The notes under the pieces: generated by a model
What the model was told of the DNA's origin: nothing
The model's input: the letters and a program-made list of their open reading frames with translations, nothing else
Database searches by the model: none
Source of the DNA: Anisakis pegreffii
Lineage: Eukaryota > Nematoda > Chromadorea > Rhabditida > Anisakidae
Reading direction: 5' to 3'
Length of the DNA stretch: 64,000 nt
Assembly (NCBI GenBank): GCA_035041965.1
Contig: JAPYMA010000190.1
Span: 177,275-241,274, forward strand
Translations under genes and position numbers: made by a program
Shown here: one piece after another, positions 43,870 to 55,922 of the stretch
How the letters are laid out: every line of letters starts with the position of its first letter
Position numbering within the stretch: position 1 is the first letter of the stretch

Positions 43870-45127
43870 TCATAGAGAGGATGGGGTAAGGGGGACTTAC
43901 CCCACTGGGGGTAGTTTGGGGATATCAGGGAATAATGGAAAGAGTCGGGGAACTAGTATTTCGCATAGTTCTTAGATTATGTTAGAACACCATTATGATG
44001 GTGTTTTTTCACTTGGGCACATGTAAGCGGTTCGATTATGGCAACTCTCTTCTTTCTTCTATTTTGTGAGTATTATAAGCCCGCGTGGGCCCAAACGAAA
44101 GTCACTTTGAAGTCGTCAGAAGCATTTCGTAAGTTTCTTGATATATTGGCAGACATTGTGAGCAGTTGGAATTGACTGAATTCTTTTGCGCGGCAGAAAA
44201 GATCATTGGTTAGGTGCGGAACGAGTGACTATTTTCGAATTGGTCGAGTATTATAATTCGACTGCACTGGGAAGTTTTTCCAATTGCTGCCTGTAATGGG
44301 ATTTTGGCTTACTTCATGCACTTATTGTATCTCAAAATCGCTGATAGTTCGGATTTATTTTCAGCGACTAATGAATCTCTACTTATTGCTTAACTATTAC
44401 TTTGATGAAAGAATTGCTTTTCCGTTCATCTCGAGGATAATTTCTCAAATCTTCATTGCATCTTACGCTTTCCTGATTAAGTGAACTTGCTGATTGAAGC
44501 ATGATATTGAAATACGTCTATGATCTCTTGTATAGTGTTTACGATCTCTTGTATGCTATGTCTATAGTGCTTCGCATATCGCGTATTATTTAACCACAAT
44601 TTGTAACTATATGATCATTGTTTCGTCAGTAGTTGATCAAAATGACTATGCAAGCAGTCAGTGTTGTCAGTCGTAGCTGATGTAGTAGTGATTGTACTCG
44701 CCATCTTCAGCAGTTTTCCCAGTCATCATCCACTCGTCAGTTGTATCATCAATCTATTCAATCATCAGTAACGCTCTTATTTGTTGTTATTTATAAACTA
44801 TATTAAGTAATCTTCGCCTTCACACCAGCAACTAGAGCTAACAGTAGAAACACTGATGTATTTGATTCTTTTCATCGCTGACCAATTTTTTAAAACTGTT
44901 TTTTATGTTAATTGATGAGCTTCGTATTGTTTCTGCAATTGATAAATAAAGTTCCAAAAAAATTAATTTCTTCCTCGACACTGAAGAATTTTTGGACCCG
45001 TTTTCCATTTGCTCATAACGTTATGCGAGGAAATGGTGAGTTCTTGTAGCGGGAGAGGGAAGAAGGGCAATGACGGCTTGCCAGACCATCGAAGAGGTAA
45101 TGGAGCAACTGAGCGTGGTAACCACTG
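43870..45127 (+). repeat. Dispersed repeat family (related to 49.9-51.1 and 55.9-57.5 kb)
   Basis: It shares ordered blocks with 19.0-20.3, 49.9-51.1 and 55.9-57.5 kb: TTTGGGGATATC near the left edge, a TGATGGTGTTTTTTCACTTGG block, a block containing ATTGCTTTTCCGTTCATCTCG, and a right edge ending GGTAACCACTG. The CCACTG edge recurs at 50,458 and 51,108, which suggests a DNA transposon with CAGTGGTT ends. Confidence 0.55.
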
Positions 45128-46656
45128 GTCTAAATGCTTACCAGATTCATTTTTTAGGTCTCTATCATGTGAGAACCTCTGGTTTGAATTATTGCACATC
45201 AATTGCTTGTGCAACTCACATTGTAGAAACAGTGTTACAATACAAATGTGCGCACCTCGTCCTCAATTGTAGAAGTAGTTTCAGCAAGATGTTTATAGAA
45301 TTGCCTACTGTGCGAAACTTCAAAGTTTACCAGTAAAATTGCGTTATTCCGAACGAAATGATAGGTCAAAGTTTTCATGAAGACATCACTAAGGAAGGTG
45401 ATGTGATTATGATCAATACTGTTTGAACAAACTTTGCGTTAGCTGAAGAGCAGTTACTGAGCAATATATCAGTGGCGGAAGTATCTTCTGGAGTTAGAAG
45501 GCGTCCATATTGATATACTGCAATCCAACGACATGTGAATGAATAGATAATTAGAGTGGAGTAAGTACCTGCAAAGGAAATGCGTCTGGGTGAGAACATC
45601 AAATAATAAAGAGAAAGGAAACAATTCTTTCTGGAAAGTTTCACACTCCAGTGTAATATTTTTCACTCTACTTGAACTGCTCGCTGGAATGTTTCGATGA
45701 GAATATTGTTACCGGATTACTTGGATGATTTTTCAACAAATCTATCGAGATACCAATGAGCGTGATTATCAGCAGTTTGCTGCGCTTTACAAGTATTATA
45801 GCCATTCCGTTAAAGACAGTTCCAAAATTATGTGAGTCCATCATTGGATCAGTTCGATTGACCATCACTGGACACAGCTTTTTATGCGACCTGTAACTAA
45901 AAGAACGCTTGAGCAGCTGTGCGTGATCATAATGAATATAAAACTCGTCCAGTCAAATGACAATTGAACACCAGAATTAACGATAGCATTTCAACGGTCA
46001 GCATTATTTGAATTGCTCTCGTCTCAGGCAGCGATGCAAGCAAATATTCGAGTTGACTTAATATCATTCAGCAAATTCACAAGCGGTTGGTCATACATAT
46101 GAACACATAATTTTCTTGAATGACCGCATATCGACTGGGTTAAACTTTTTAATAATAATATTTCGATTTGAACTTGAGTGCTTTATGTGAAATTTATGCT
46201 GACGAAACATCTGTTTTCGTTCCAACATCGAAATTAATAACATAATTCAGCAGGAATAGAGAGTGATACATAAGTCTTCGATGAACATCTCGGAAATAAC
46301 GATGAACAAAGAGAACGAATATGGCCAAACTGAGAACCAATTTCTGCGTGATGACACAAACGACGATACTGATTTGTGATTAATAACATAAATGATAGAA
46401 ATAATGAGGACTCATGAGAATAATAATAACAAGAACATCTTCAGTGATAGTTATAATAATGACACGTTTCCTCGTTTGACAAGAGCTGCTAATTGAATAT
46501 TATTATGAAGAAATGAGTTTCTGAATTTCTCACAAACAATTGTTCCCCGTACAAACTATTAGCAGATGAATATTGTTTACTCAACTGGAGTGGTGAGATC
46601 TGCAGTTTCAAGCCAGTCAGTCACATGGTTGTGTTTCGGGAATTCTCCCCATTAGG
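45128..46656. other. Intergenic stretch with possible coding remnants
   Basis: Two open stretches on the minus strand (45,668-45,868, preceded by a GTGTCCAG acceptor; and about 45,375-45,590, preceded by TTTGCAG) have hydrophobic segments and look protein-like. I recognise no family and could not join them convincingly. Nothing else was identified. Confidence 0.3.
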
Positions 46657-46664
46657 GTGCTTGC

Positions 46665-47607
46665 TAGAGTTTGCAAAATCCCGTCGATTTTTCGATCTCG
46701 GGATCGATTTTTGATCTAAGTATTCAACTTAAAATTAATATTTCATATAATGATGCCAATGATCATGCCGCAAGGGCATACTGCATATCTTATGTTAAGA
46801 CATCTTGTGATCTCGGGTCTAAGCTAATAACAGTACACTTGCATGTGAATACGAAATTCTTGATTCTCAAACACTTACTTGTAATGCTTTAAGTCCATTT
46901 TCTCTCAGTATTAACGTCAGCTGAATTCTGCCGTTCCGGAAATTTTGATTTTTTACGGAAGAAATGCATCGCATGAATTATATATAATACGATCCTTTTG
47001 AATAGAACAACTTTGCTCACTTCGGCAATGAACTCTCACTATGAGTGAACTCGGTGAGAATTTATGTACATTTCGATCGGATGAAAACATTTCCACATAG
47101 AGAGTTGAAAAGACTTGCAGTCTTTGGAACGTGCAGTTGAATTAATAGATGGAATATTGAAGCCGAACAAATCTTGTGGGAGGAAACGACTCAAAATTTC
47201 AATGAACTTTGTTGCTCTTGTTTTTATTAGAAGATGTGATTATCTCTGTTAGGCTATTACACAAAAATGCATCCAGATGAGGGTGATATAAACCAATGAA
47301 GAGCAGAACAATCAGTTGAATATTCAATGAAATGTTACATAAAAGTTCATCGAGCTGTCGTTTATCATGTCATTCGTCCGAATTGCGTCTATTTCCTTAG
47401 CTGAACATCAATGATAGGAGGCAAACAGCAAAGATAACTGCGTATAAATTAGATGGGAATGATTAAGGCTTGCTTCAAGCTGGGCATACTATCAAAATTC
47501 ACACAAATTGACCTGATTTATCAAATCCCGAAATCCCGGGATTTTTCAAAACTTAAATCGCGGGATCGGGATCAGCACTATAATCCCGGGATCCCGTGCA
47601 AACCCTA
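46665..47607 (+). mobile_element. hAT-like non-autonomous element, TAGRGTTTGCA ends
   Basis: 943 bp. The left end is TAGAGTTTGCAAAATCCCG, the right end the complement of TAGGGTTTGCACGGGATCCC. The flanking 8-mers GTGCTTGC (46,657-46,664) and GTGCTTAC (47,608-47,615) match at seven of eight positions. The subterminal regions are rich in CCCGGGAT palindromes. No transposase was recognised. Relics occur at 2,884, 9,455-9,877 and 55,458-55,922. Confidence 0.8.
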
Positions 47608-47844
47608 GTGCTTACAGATATATTGCCCAATTTTCTCCCCTGTCATCCAAAATCGGACTATCTCTTTGATGGGTTGCTGCTCTTATGTGGCACTGCAAAG
47701 CATCACTTCTTCTCATTTAACAGGAGACGAAAATTCTAAAAATTCAAACTCACAGAATAAATTTAGCGCAGATGGATACAGCAGATTTAAAGCACCATAT
47801 GTTCGCCCTGACAGCTAATAGAACGTGCATGAGAATATAAATTA

Positions 47845-48872
47845 CCTCTTTGGATTGCATTCGTTGATTATGAAAAGGCTTTTGATAGCGTCGAGATAAA
47901 TGCGGTCTCTCGAGAAACAGGGAATCGAAGCTCAGTACATCAATTTGCTCAAAGAAGCGAACTCGCATTGCACCACCGATATAAATCTGATGTTTACTCC
48001 GATAACTATCCCAGTTAAAAAAGGTGTGAAGCAAGGAAACACTATTTCTCCCAAACTCTTCACGGCTTGTCTCGAAATGGTCATTCGAGAAACCAACTGG
48101 GACGGTGGTGTTAATATCAATGGGGAAATACTGAATCATCTTCGATTTGCAGACGACATCGTGGTCATCGCCAAAACCACAAATGAATTAAAGGCCATGC
48201 TGCCCGAGCTCACCATTAAAAGTGAAGTTGTCGGACTACGACTAAACCGCAAGAAAACAAAATTCATGCGGTCAAATAATGCTGCACCAAACCGAATAAA
48301 TGTGGGTGACGATGAAATCGAAGAAGTGGCCGAATACGCTTTCTTAGGGCAAATGATAAATATGAGCCGAGATATGAAAACTGAAATTGGAAGAAGCATA
48401 AGATCAGGATAGAAAGCGTTCAACTCGATCAAAGATGTACTGAAAGAGAAAACAGGCAAATCCCTCCGCGCTCACCTCTTTGATAGCATCGCTTTACCAG
48501 CGTTGTTATACGGGAGTGAAACGTGGGCCACAACAAAGAGCAAAGAACAACGCCTAATAACAACGCAAAGAGCGATGGAGAGATCCGTGTTAAGAATATC
48601 GTTGGGAACGAAGAAGTGGAGTGAGAGACGTGATCGCAGGGTACGGAAGGAGAAAGCTACGTTGGGCAGGCCAAGTAGCAAGAATACATGATGGCAGATG
48701 GACTGGAGCAACTGCAGAGTGATACCCGAGGGAAATAAAAAGACCACTCGGAAGACCTCCAATAAGATGGAAAGATGATATTACAAAGACACTGGGTAAC
48801 ACCTGGCAAAGAAAAGCAAGATCAAGGAGCGAATGGGAACGCATTGTGGCCAGCAACATTGCAAACGTTTAA
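47845..48872 (+). pseudogene. RTE-type LINE reverse transcriptase fragment
   Basis: Reverse transcriptase motifs run in order: FVDYEKAFDSV (motif A), GVKQGNTISPKLF (motif B), LRFADDIVVIAK (motif C with FADD), LN.KKTKFM, then the C-terminal YGSETWATTKSKEQRLI region, with a stop near 48,872. The 5' endonuclease part is missing. At least three breaks are visible: a frame change between motif A and the following sequence near 47,900, a stop at 48,410, and frame changes after 48,640. Family assignment to RTE is by motif style. Confidence 0.8.
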
Positions 48873-51110
48873 TAGCCTGGCCAATCCAGGTAATCCAGGA
48901 TTAAGCAGTTTGATGAATTGAGGTTAACAATATTAATGATTGATTTAGACGGCTCTGGCGTTAGTCGATTCTAATTTATTGAATCGGTGTGTCTCAATAC
49001 AACGAGATGGTTTTGTTGAGTGGCTGTTTACTAATATAAGAGTAATAATTTTTGCAACGATTTTGGCACTAGTCAATTTCAGTGGAACAATTCCAAATTA
49101 TTGGGACAATTTGTTGATAAGAGTACCCGCTGCAGATCGGTGATTTGAATTTCCCTTGTGCATCGCTACTAACCATCCTCTGGTTTGTTTAACTTGTAGC
49201 ACCTACCTCGAACTTGTGTGAATAAACCTCGATACCGCAGCCGACAGAGCTTCCTCGGCTGGTGGTGTTAGCTAAGCTGGTGGTGTTAGCTGGTGATCGA
49301 TGGTTACAACAGATCGGCAGCCTGGTGACCGACAAATGCATCTACAACAAGTCTAGCTCCGACAAAAAACACCATGCTACTCAATGATGAGGCACGCGTT
49401 ATCAGAGACTTTTGCGGTGCAAATTGTCATAGACCCGGCAATCGACCGAGGGTCTACGACAATTTGCTCTATGACAATGTACCGCTCCGGCAATTTGCGT
49501 CTGCCTCATTTCTTACAAGGGAAGGTCACGAACTTACCCCCGCTCAAAATTTGCTATTTAGGTGGTCACCGAAGTTGGGGAAACAGAACTCAAAATACAC
49601 TTTTGTACACGCGCGCGCCAGAACGTTGAAATGTGAGAGAATGAGAGGAAAACGTTTGTAGAGAATTGGATTCTCTTTCCAATGGATTACTTGGCGTTGA
49701 CCAATAGCATTCCTGTTCCGGCACTTTTTCCGCCTAAGTTGCTTGCAACAGCACCATTTTTCGTAACAACGATTCATTTTAAGCTATAATTCCGAAATCT
49801 ACACCATAACATCTCCTATAACTTTCTCATTTTGTAGAGAATTGAATTTCGAATCAGTCCATGGCAATTTTTCCTTATCACTTTTCACCGCTCTTTCATT
49901 CAGTTCATTTTATGCACATCTATTTCAGACTTTATGCACCTGTCGCATATCAAATTGGTACGACAGGAAAGAGCATTGGTTTGGTGTGGGACGATCGATT
50001 ATTTCTGAATTTCAGACTTTATGCACTTGTTGTACCTGAAAACCCACGATAGTTCGAATTTTTTTCATCTCTGCTATGAACTTCAACTTATTCATTAACC
50101 GGCACTTTGATGAGATGATTACCTTTCGATTCATCTCAAAAATAATTACTCAAATGTCCATTTTCCTTCTCCACGAATAATTCAGTTCGTTGTGTTTTTT
50201 TACTGCTTTTCCTTTTTGATTGCCGAGGCTCAAATGGCTCCTGCAATGGATAAACAAAGTTCAAAAAATATTTGCTTCATTCCAGGAATTTATTTTCTTC
50301 ACGTTGCGGAAGAATTTCCGGGCTGGTTTTCCGTTGCTCGTGACGTTGTACGTAGAAATAGTAAAATCTCCTATCGAGAGGTCGGGGAGGGGGGAGGGTA
50401 ACGGCGGCTTGTTGGATCGTCAAAAGGGTAATGGAGCAGTCGAGCGTGAGAACCACTGCCTTAGAAGATATTTGTGAAAATCAAGCAAGCGCCGAAATTC
50501 AGAATTAGTCGATCGTGTCGCACCAAATCAATGGTCTTTTCTATCGTGGCAAAGAGTTCATTCAATTCTTACTCGTAATGATAGATGATGTCAGCCAATA
50601 TATTGAAATATCATGGAATAATTGTGACTACTACAGAATTACTTTTGTTCAGGCCTAGGCGAGCTAGAGATACTCAGAAAATAGTATGGAGAAAAGTGTC
50701 TCCACGTTATGATATCCTTGTGAAAAATAAACCATCACAATGGCGTTTTATCATTAAAAAACAACACCAAATATTAGTTTCTCTCGTTCAACCCACAATG
50801 TTGATGAGAGACGATGTCAACCAATGCATTGACGAACTCGCGAAACTTTTGTCTCTAAATAGACTTTTGTTCAGACCCGAAGGCCTAACAATAGTCATAA
50901 ATCTCATTGTCAGAAAGTGGGACGAAAAAGGGCGTTGCCATGAAATTTCTTTTTTGCACTTTTTATACTTACCCAACTGAAAAAGACCATCACAATGGCG
51001 TTCTATCATAACGTAACAATGCACGAATTACTGTCTTTCCGGCCCCCTCTATTACTCCTCCGACATCCCCAAATTGCCCAAAATGGGTACCCCCTATAAG
51101 AACCACTGAT
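48420..51110 (+). repeat. Right arm of the large inverted repeat (partner 18,985-21,930)
   Basis: Contains the LINE 3' end, the dispersed repeat at 48,990-49,640 and, from about 49,900 to 51,110, two copies of the 43.87-45.13 kb family arranged head to head. One edge ends GAGAACCACTG at 50,458 and the other AAGAACCACTG at 51,108. Confidence 0.8.
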
Positions 51111-51274
51111 CTGTATGGTAAATTCGCATTAGTATAGTATACAATTTGAACAAATGTAATTTATGAAGCGATGATATGAAACAACGGGTTAATCAATTAT
51201 TATGCGACACAAGGATGAAAGAGTTATCGGGAAGGAAGACGATACGAACAAATCTCATTCGATCAAACTTGCTA

Positions 51275-53660
51275 TCATGAAGTGCTAATGATATAAACGA
51301 AACAAATCAAAATGAATAACAAGTCTAAGAAGTAATACGCATAAGAGGGTAACGTTCGACCTATCAGCTCAAGGTTCTTGATCTCTCCTCGCTGCGCTAC
51401 CAACTCAACATGCTTTACAACCTGCCGACGAGCGGTTTGTCGCAGTTGATTATACATTTGTGATAAACGATTTGTGCGGACCGCAAATCTGAAATATCAA
51501 TCCTTATTTATGGTTGTTGAATCTGAATATCGTTTTAGAAGATAACTTTCACTCGAAACAATTGGTCGCATCGCCACGAGCTGTTATGTGAGAACTAAGA
51601 CTAACTCGTCCATTCCTATAAGTCTGGCGGGAATGGATCAGTCATCCGTGCAAATGCCAAGCTTTGATTTGATTAAAGCGATGATAACTAACCTTTTATC
51701 GTAAAGAATACTTTTCAATGCCCATTGAATACTTTCACTAGTGATATTGTCTTTCCGAATGATAATCGCACCATTTTGCTTTTCAATTTTCTTTGCAGTT
51801 TGCATTTGGATGACTCCATCAACTCTTCGAATTCCTTACAATTTTGAATAGATCATTCCCTTATGTTATCAATGAGAATGCGAATTTGAAAGCTAACTTT
51901 TTTGAGAGGCTGAGGCTGATCAACGGCAATACCACTGACATATACCACTTTACGGTTGATTGCACGAGGGAATTCGATAAGTTCGTTAGAATTAGCGAGT
52001 ATGAACGGTGAACGAGCTATGATCGTCTTCAATTGAGATTTTCATTGATTTTTGAATCGATTTTCGAGTGAATTTAGGAAATTGAAAACGATTTTTTGAA
52101 GTTTTCTAAAAACTTTGAAATTCTTGAGATTGTTTCCTTTACCGATTTCGTCATTTAGTTGCGGTAAGTTGAAAAAATGGAACAAATAAATGATACAAAT
52201 GGAGCGGTTCGATCGAAAGTTGGGTGGAAATATTTGCGAAGTTGCTTCACAGGGAGTGGCAAAGAGATGGTTTCAGCAATAGTGTTAATAATAAATAATC
52301 GAATCATGCTCTCGACTAGCTCCATAAAAGTCATTCTGTCTGAACTTCGACCAAATGCACCTGAATGAATTCTGATTCGGTCATATCACCCATACTGCTT
52401 CAATTATTTTCTTGTTAACTGTCTCTTCTTGATAATCAGCAAGACACGTCGCAATACAAAAGATGATTACTTCACAATCGATGGCTCTTCAAACTTTAAT
52501 CTTTAATTCTTATAAGAAAACAGCTAATGTAGTATATATGCAAACTTAATGCTGATGTAGATATGCAAGCTAGCAAATCAGTTAAATAAGTGGCGCACCA
52601 GGAACATGACTGGGATTGTTGTCGATCGCAAACGGTCCATCGAATTTTTCGATGGGGTTTATTGACAATGCAGACACTTGTTTTTTGATGCCTACTTTCA
52701 TGAAAAGCGCGTATCCACACAACGTTAGTGCTTCGTTTATCCCCACATCAAACCGCTCACCTTTCAGCTTATTTATCAATCGCAGATCACTTAATTGACC
52801 TGAAATTAATTCTTCGTTCGTGTATTTGTTCAATTGATATCACTCTCCCGGTTCGTATTTATCCTTTTCGTTCTAATATTCTTATCAATACTCAAATTTC
52901 AATAAGCTCTTACTTTCACAGAATTGATCTTCAACCGTTATGAGCCATTTGGTCATCTGAAAATTTGAAATCTCTTGATGTAATTATTTAAATACTGAAA
53001 TTTATATTCATGTGAAACTGTTGATATGAATTCCGCATATGTATTATGAATGTGACCAATTACGGTTTTGAACAACATGGAAAGGAACACTGGACACCTG
53101 ATTCACATTATGGCCAACGACGACAAAGAATGCATTTACACTTGCAGCCTACAATTGCGCATATTCGCCGATAAAATTGACTAACTCTGAAAGCGTCTCT
53201 CAGTTCGACAAGTCCATGTGCCCAAGTACTCAAAAAAATTTGTTCCCGTTGACGTGATAATGTCTCAAAATCAGATCGCCTTTCCATTTTTCTCGCCAGT
53301 TTAGTACCATTCGATGATATACTGCTATCGTAAGCCGGTGTATAAAATACCTTAAATCAATTTTATCAATGAAATTGATCATTGTCACCGCTATATTTTT
53401 TATCTAAAACCGATTGTGAATGATAATAATCATTGATGCTGAGTGGATTTATTCCGAGTAAGAAGATGACAGGAATATTGATAAAAAGGGATGTTGATTT
53501 GATAACTTACAACTTCATGACCTGCCGTAATTAAAGCATCTGCGATGTGACCCATGAAATTGAAATGACTGTGGAATATTTTTGGTGCATAGATCAGAAT
53601 TTTGTAGGATTGTGAGTATTCGATGAGTAGAATACCCAAAATCATCAAGAGGTATCGCAT
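51275..53660 (-). pseudogene. UDP-glucuronosyltransferase (UGT) gene, inactivated by internal deletion
   Basis: Exons matching the intact UGT at 58,612-61,597: 53,660-53,511; 53,350-53,186; 52,956-52,914; 52,799-52,599; 52,360-52,197; 52,026-51,925; a fused 51,834-51,693; and 51,488-51,275. Exon 1 is a signal peptide followed by YKILIYAPKIFHSHFNFMGH. The last exon ends in a hydrophobic tail. A deletion joins exon 7 after FEELMESS directly to the end of exon 9 (IEKQNGAIII.KDN). This removes all of exon 8 and the UDP-sugar binding signature, and shifts the frame. The copy therefore cannot make a normal UGT. Confidence 0.85.
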
Positions 53661-54200
53661 TGCTCAGATTTTGGGATGCAAAGCCTGAAGTAATTGATGG
53701 TCGCAGAAGTGGTCAAGAAGTGTGCTGAAAAATATCGAAGGATTCATTTGACAGGAAATGAATAATCAGACAAATTTGAAGTGTAATAAAGTTTCGAACT
53801 GAAAGAAATAAGTTTTAAAGTGCAGGTAAACTGATGTTGAAGAGTGTTTTGTGAACTAATCATATGAGAAGTTTGAATGATGAGCATATTAATTGTGATA
53901 TATGTATGGTAAAACTGGAACTAAACGTTTGACAAACTTGCACTTCAGTACAAGAAGTCATTACAACTGAAATAAATGGGTTTTGACTAGTAATCACGTC
54001 TCTTTGTTGTAGTGAAAGTGATGTTTCCCGAACAGATCAATGAACAACTGTACTTTGTGTTCACTTTCATTAAAATAAAAAGATGTGATGACTTGTCAAA
54101 ACCTGCTTAGTTCAGCTATAACGACTTTTTCAGTTGCAATGATCTTTCCGGGAATAATGTACATATGCAAGCTAGCACATCAACTAGATGAGTGGCGCAC

Positions 54201-54830
54201 CAGGAACATGACTGGGATTGTTGTCGATCGCAAACGGTCCATCGAATTTTTCGATGGGGTTTATTGACAATGCAGACACATGTTTTTTGATGCCCAATTT
54301 CATGAAGAGCGCGTATCCACACAACTTTAGTGTTTCTTTTATCCCCACGTCAAACCGCTCACCTTTCAGCTTATTTATCAATCGCAGACCACTTAATTGA
54401 CCTGAAATCAGTTTCTCGCTAGTGTATTTGTTCAGTTGATATCATCCTCCTCGTTCGTATTCTTCATTACTGTTAGTATCAATATTCAAATTCCAATAAG
54501 ACCTTACTTTCACAGAATTAATTCTCAACCGTTAAAAATAGCGGAATGAAGATCATTGGTACTCCATTGTGTAAACTCTCAATGAGACCGTTCAAACCTC
54601 CGTGAGAGATAAATGCTTTCATATTGTGATGTGCTGAAATCACTTATCGTTAATGTTTTAGCTTCCATTCGAATTCGATCAGATTCCAAGTAGATTCGGT
54701 CCTGATACTGTACGAAAAATATTCAGCAAAAAAACGATGGTTTCAGCGACAGTGTTCATAATCAATGATGGAATCATATTCTCGACTCGCTCCATAAAAG
54801 TAATTCTGTCTGAATGTCGACCAAATGTAC
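54201..54830 (-). pseudogene. UGT relic, two collapsed tandem copies
   Basis: On the minus strand the order is exon 5 (54,830 to about 54,735), the first part of exon 9 (54,633 to about 54,541, with HHNMKAFISHGGLNG), fused through CCGCTATTTTTAACGG to the end of exon 3, then exon 4 (54,401-54,201). Exons out of normal order are explained if an upstream copy (5, 9) and a downstream copy (3, 4) of a tandem array were joined by deletion. Confidence 0.75.
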
Positions 54831-54859
54831 CTGAATGAATTTTGATTAGGTCATATCAC

Positions 54860-55457
54860 CGTTATTGCTTCAATCATCTTTTCGTTGATTGTCTCTTCCT
54901 GTTCGAATCTACCGAGCTCTTGCGAGGGATTCGTAGCTGAATATTTTGATGGTATGCTTTCCTCGTGAGTGGCATTGCAAGGAATCCTTCCTTTTCATTT
55001 TTTCACCCAAGCTTTTTCCTGGTTTCTTCTCCACTTTGGAATGTGTTGACCGTTATCGCACTAGTTGGGCGCATGCCAATCAAGATAAAGATCCAATTAA
55101 GTGGATTGCTTTCAATGGATAACTGCACTCCTTCTCCCAACGCTTTTGCAGTAGTGTTTTCGAAAATGGTGACGGTGTTATGTTGTTTTCACAGCAATAT
55201 GATGACCAGCGAAAATGAAGTGCAAGAACTCAATGTGGAGTCACCGCCTGGCCCTTGGTAGAATTCGATTGGGTATATGATTTTCAAAACGGACGAAAAG
55301 GACAAATATATATTGTATTAGAGTTCAACGAATGCTTGCCAAGAAAGCACGAAAAAAGTTGTCATAAAAGCAGAACGTTCGATGTGAAAGATCATTTTCA
55401 AATGAAACGTCCCACGAAACATGCTAGAATAGTCGATGCAATAAACAATGCGTCTAA
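54860..55457. other. Intergenic stretch without recognised genes
   Basis: Open frames at 54,965-55,261 and 55,255-55,521 (+) were examined. They have no recognisable family, splice support or paralogue. Confidence 0.35.
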
Positions 55458-55922
55458 ACTAGGGCTGGCACATGATCCCGGGATTGCAGTTTTGATCCCG
55501 ATCCCGGGATTCAAGTTTTGAAAATTCCCGGGATTTCGGGATTTCGTAAAACAGATCAATTTGCGTGAATTTTGATGGTATGCTCATCCTGAAGCAAGCC
55601 CTAATCATTCCCATCTAGTTTATACGCAGTTACCTTTGCTGTGTGCCTTCTATCATTGATGTTCAGCTAAGAAAAATAGACGCAATTCGGACGAATGACA
55701 TGATCAACGACAACTCGATGAACTTTTACGTAACATTTCATTGAATATTCAGCTGATTATTCTGCTCTCCATTGGTTTATATCACACTCATCTGGATAGA
55801 TTTCTGTGTAGACTAGCCGAGATAATCACATTTTCTAATAAAAACCAAGAGCAACAAAGTTCAATGAAAATTTGAGTCGTTTCCTCCCACAAGATTTGTT
55901 CGGCTTCAATATTCCATCTGTC
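55458..55922 (-). mobile_element. Relic of the TAGGGTTTGCA-ended family, truncated
   Basis: Starts near CTAGGGCTGGCACATGATCC and matches the reverse complement of about 47,150-47,600, including CCCGGGAT-rich ends. It is cut near 55,922 by a repeat beginning TTTGGGGATGTCGG. Confidence 0.6.

Noticed and set aside
45375..45868. Possible chemoreceptor-like gene on the minus strand
   Set aside because: Hydrophobic stretches and acceptor-like sites are present, but the pieces cannot be joined in frame and no family motif was recognised.
48472..48859. Minus-strand open frames of 89-96 residues
   Set aside because: Antisense to the RTE LINE C-terminal region; the plus strand carries the recognised motifs.
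49374..49661. 95-residue open frame also present at 20,659-20,946 in inverted orientation
   Set aside because: It lies in a dispersed repeat whose third copy (9,886-10,490) does not keep the frame. It is rich in short palindromes, and there is no recognisable domain or splice context.
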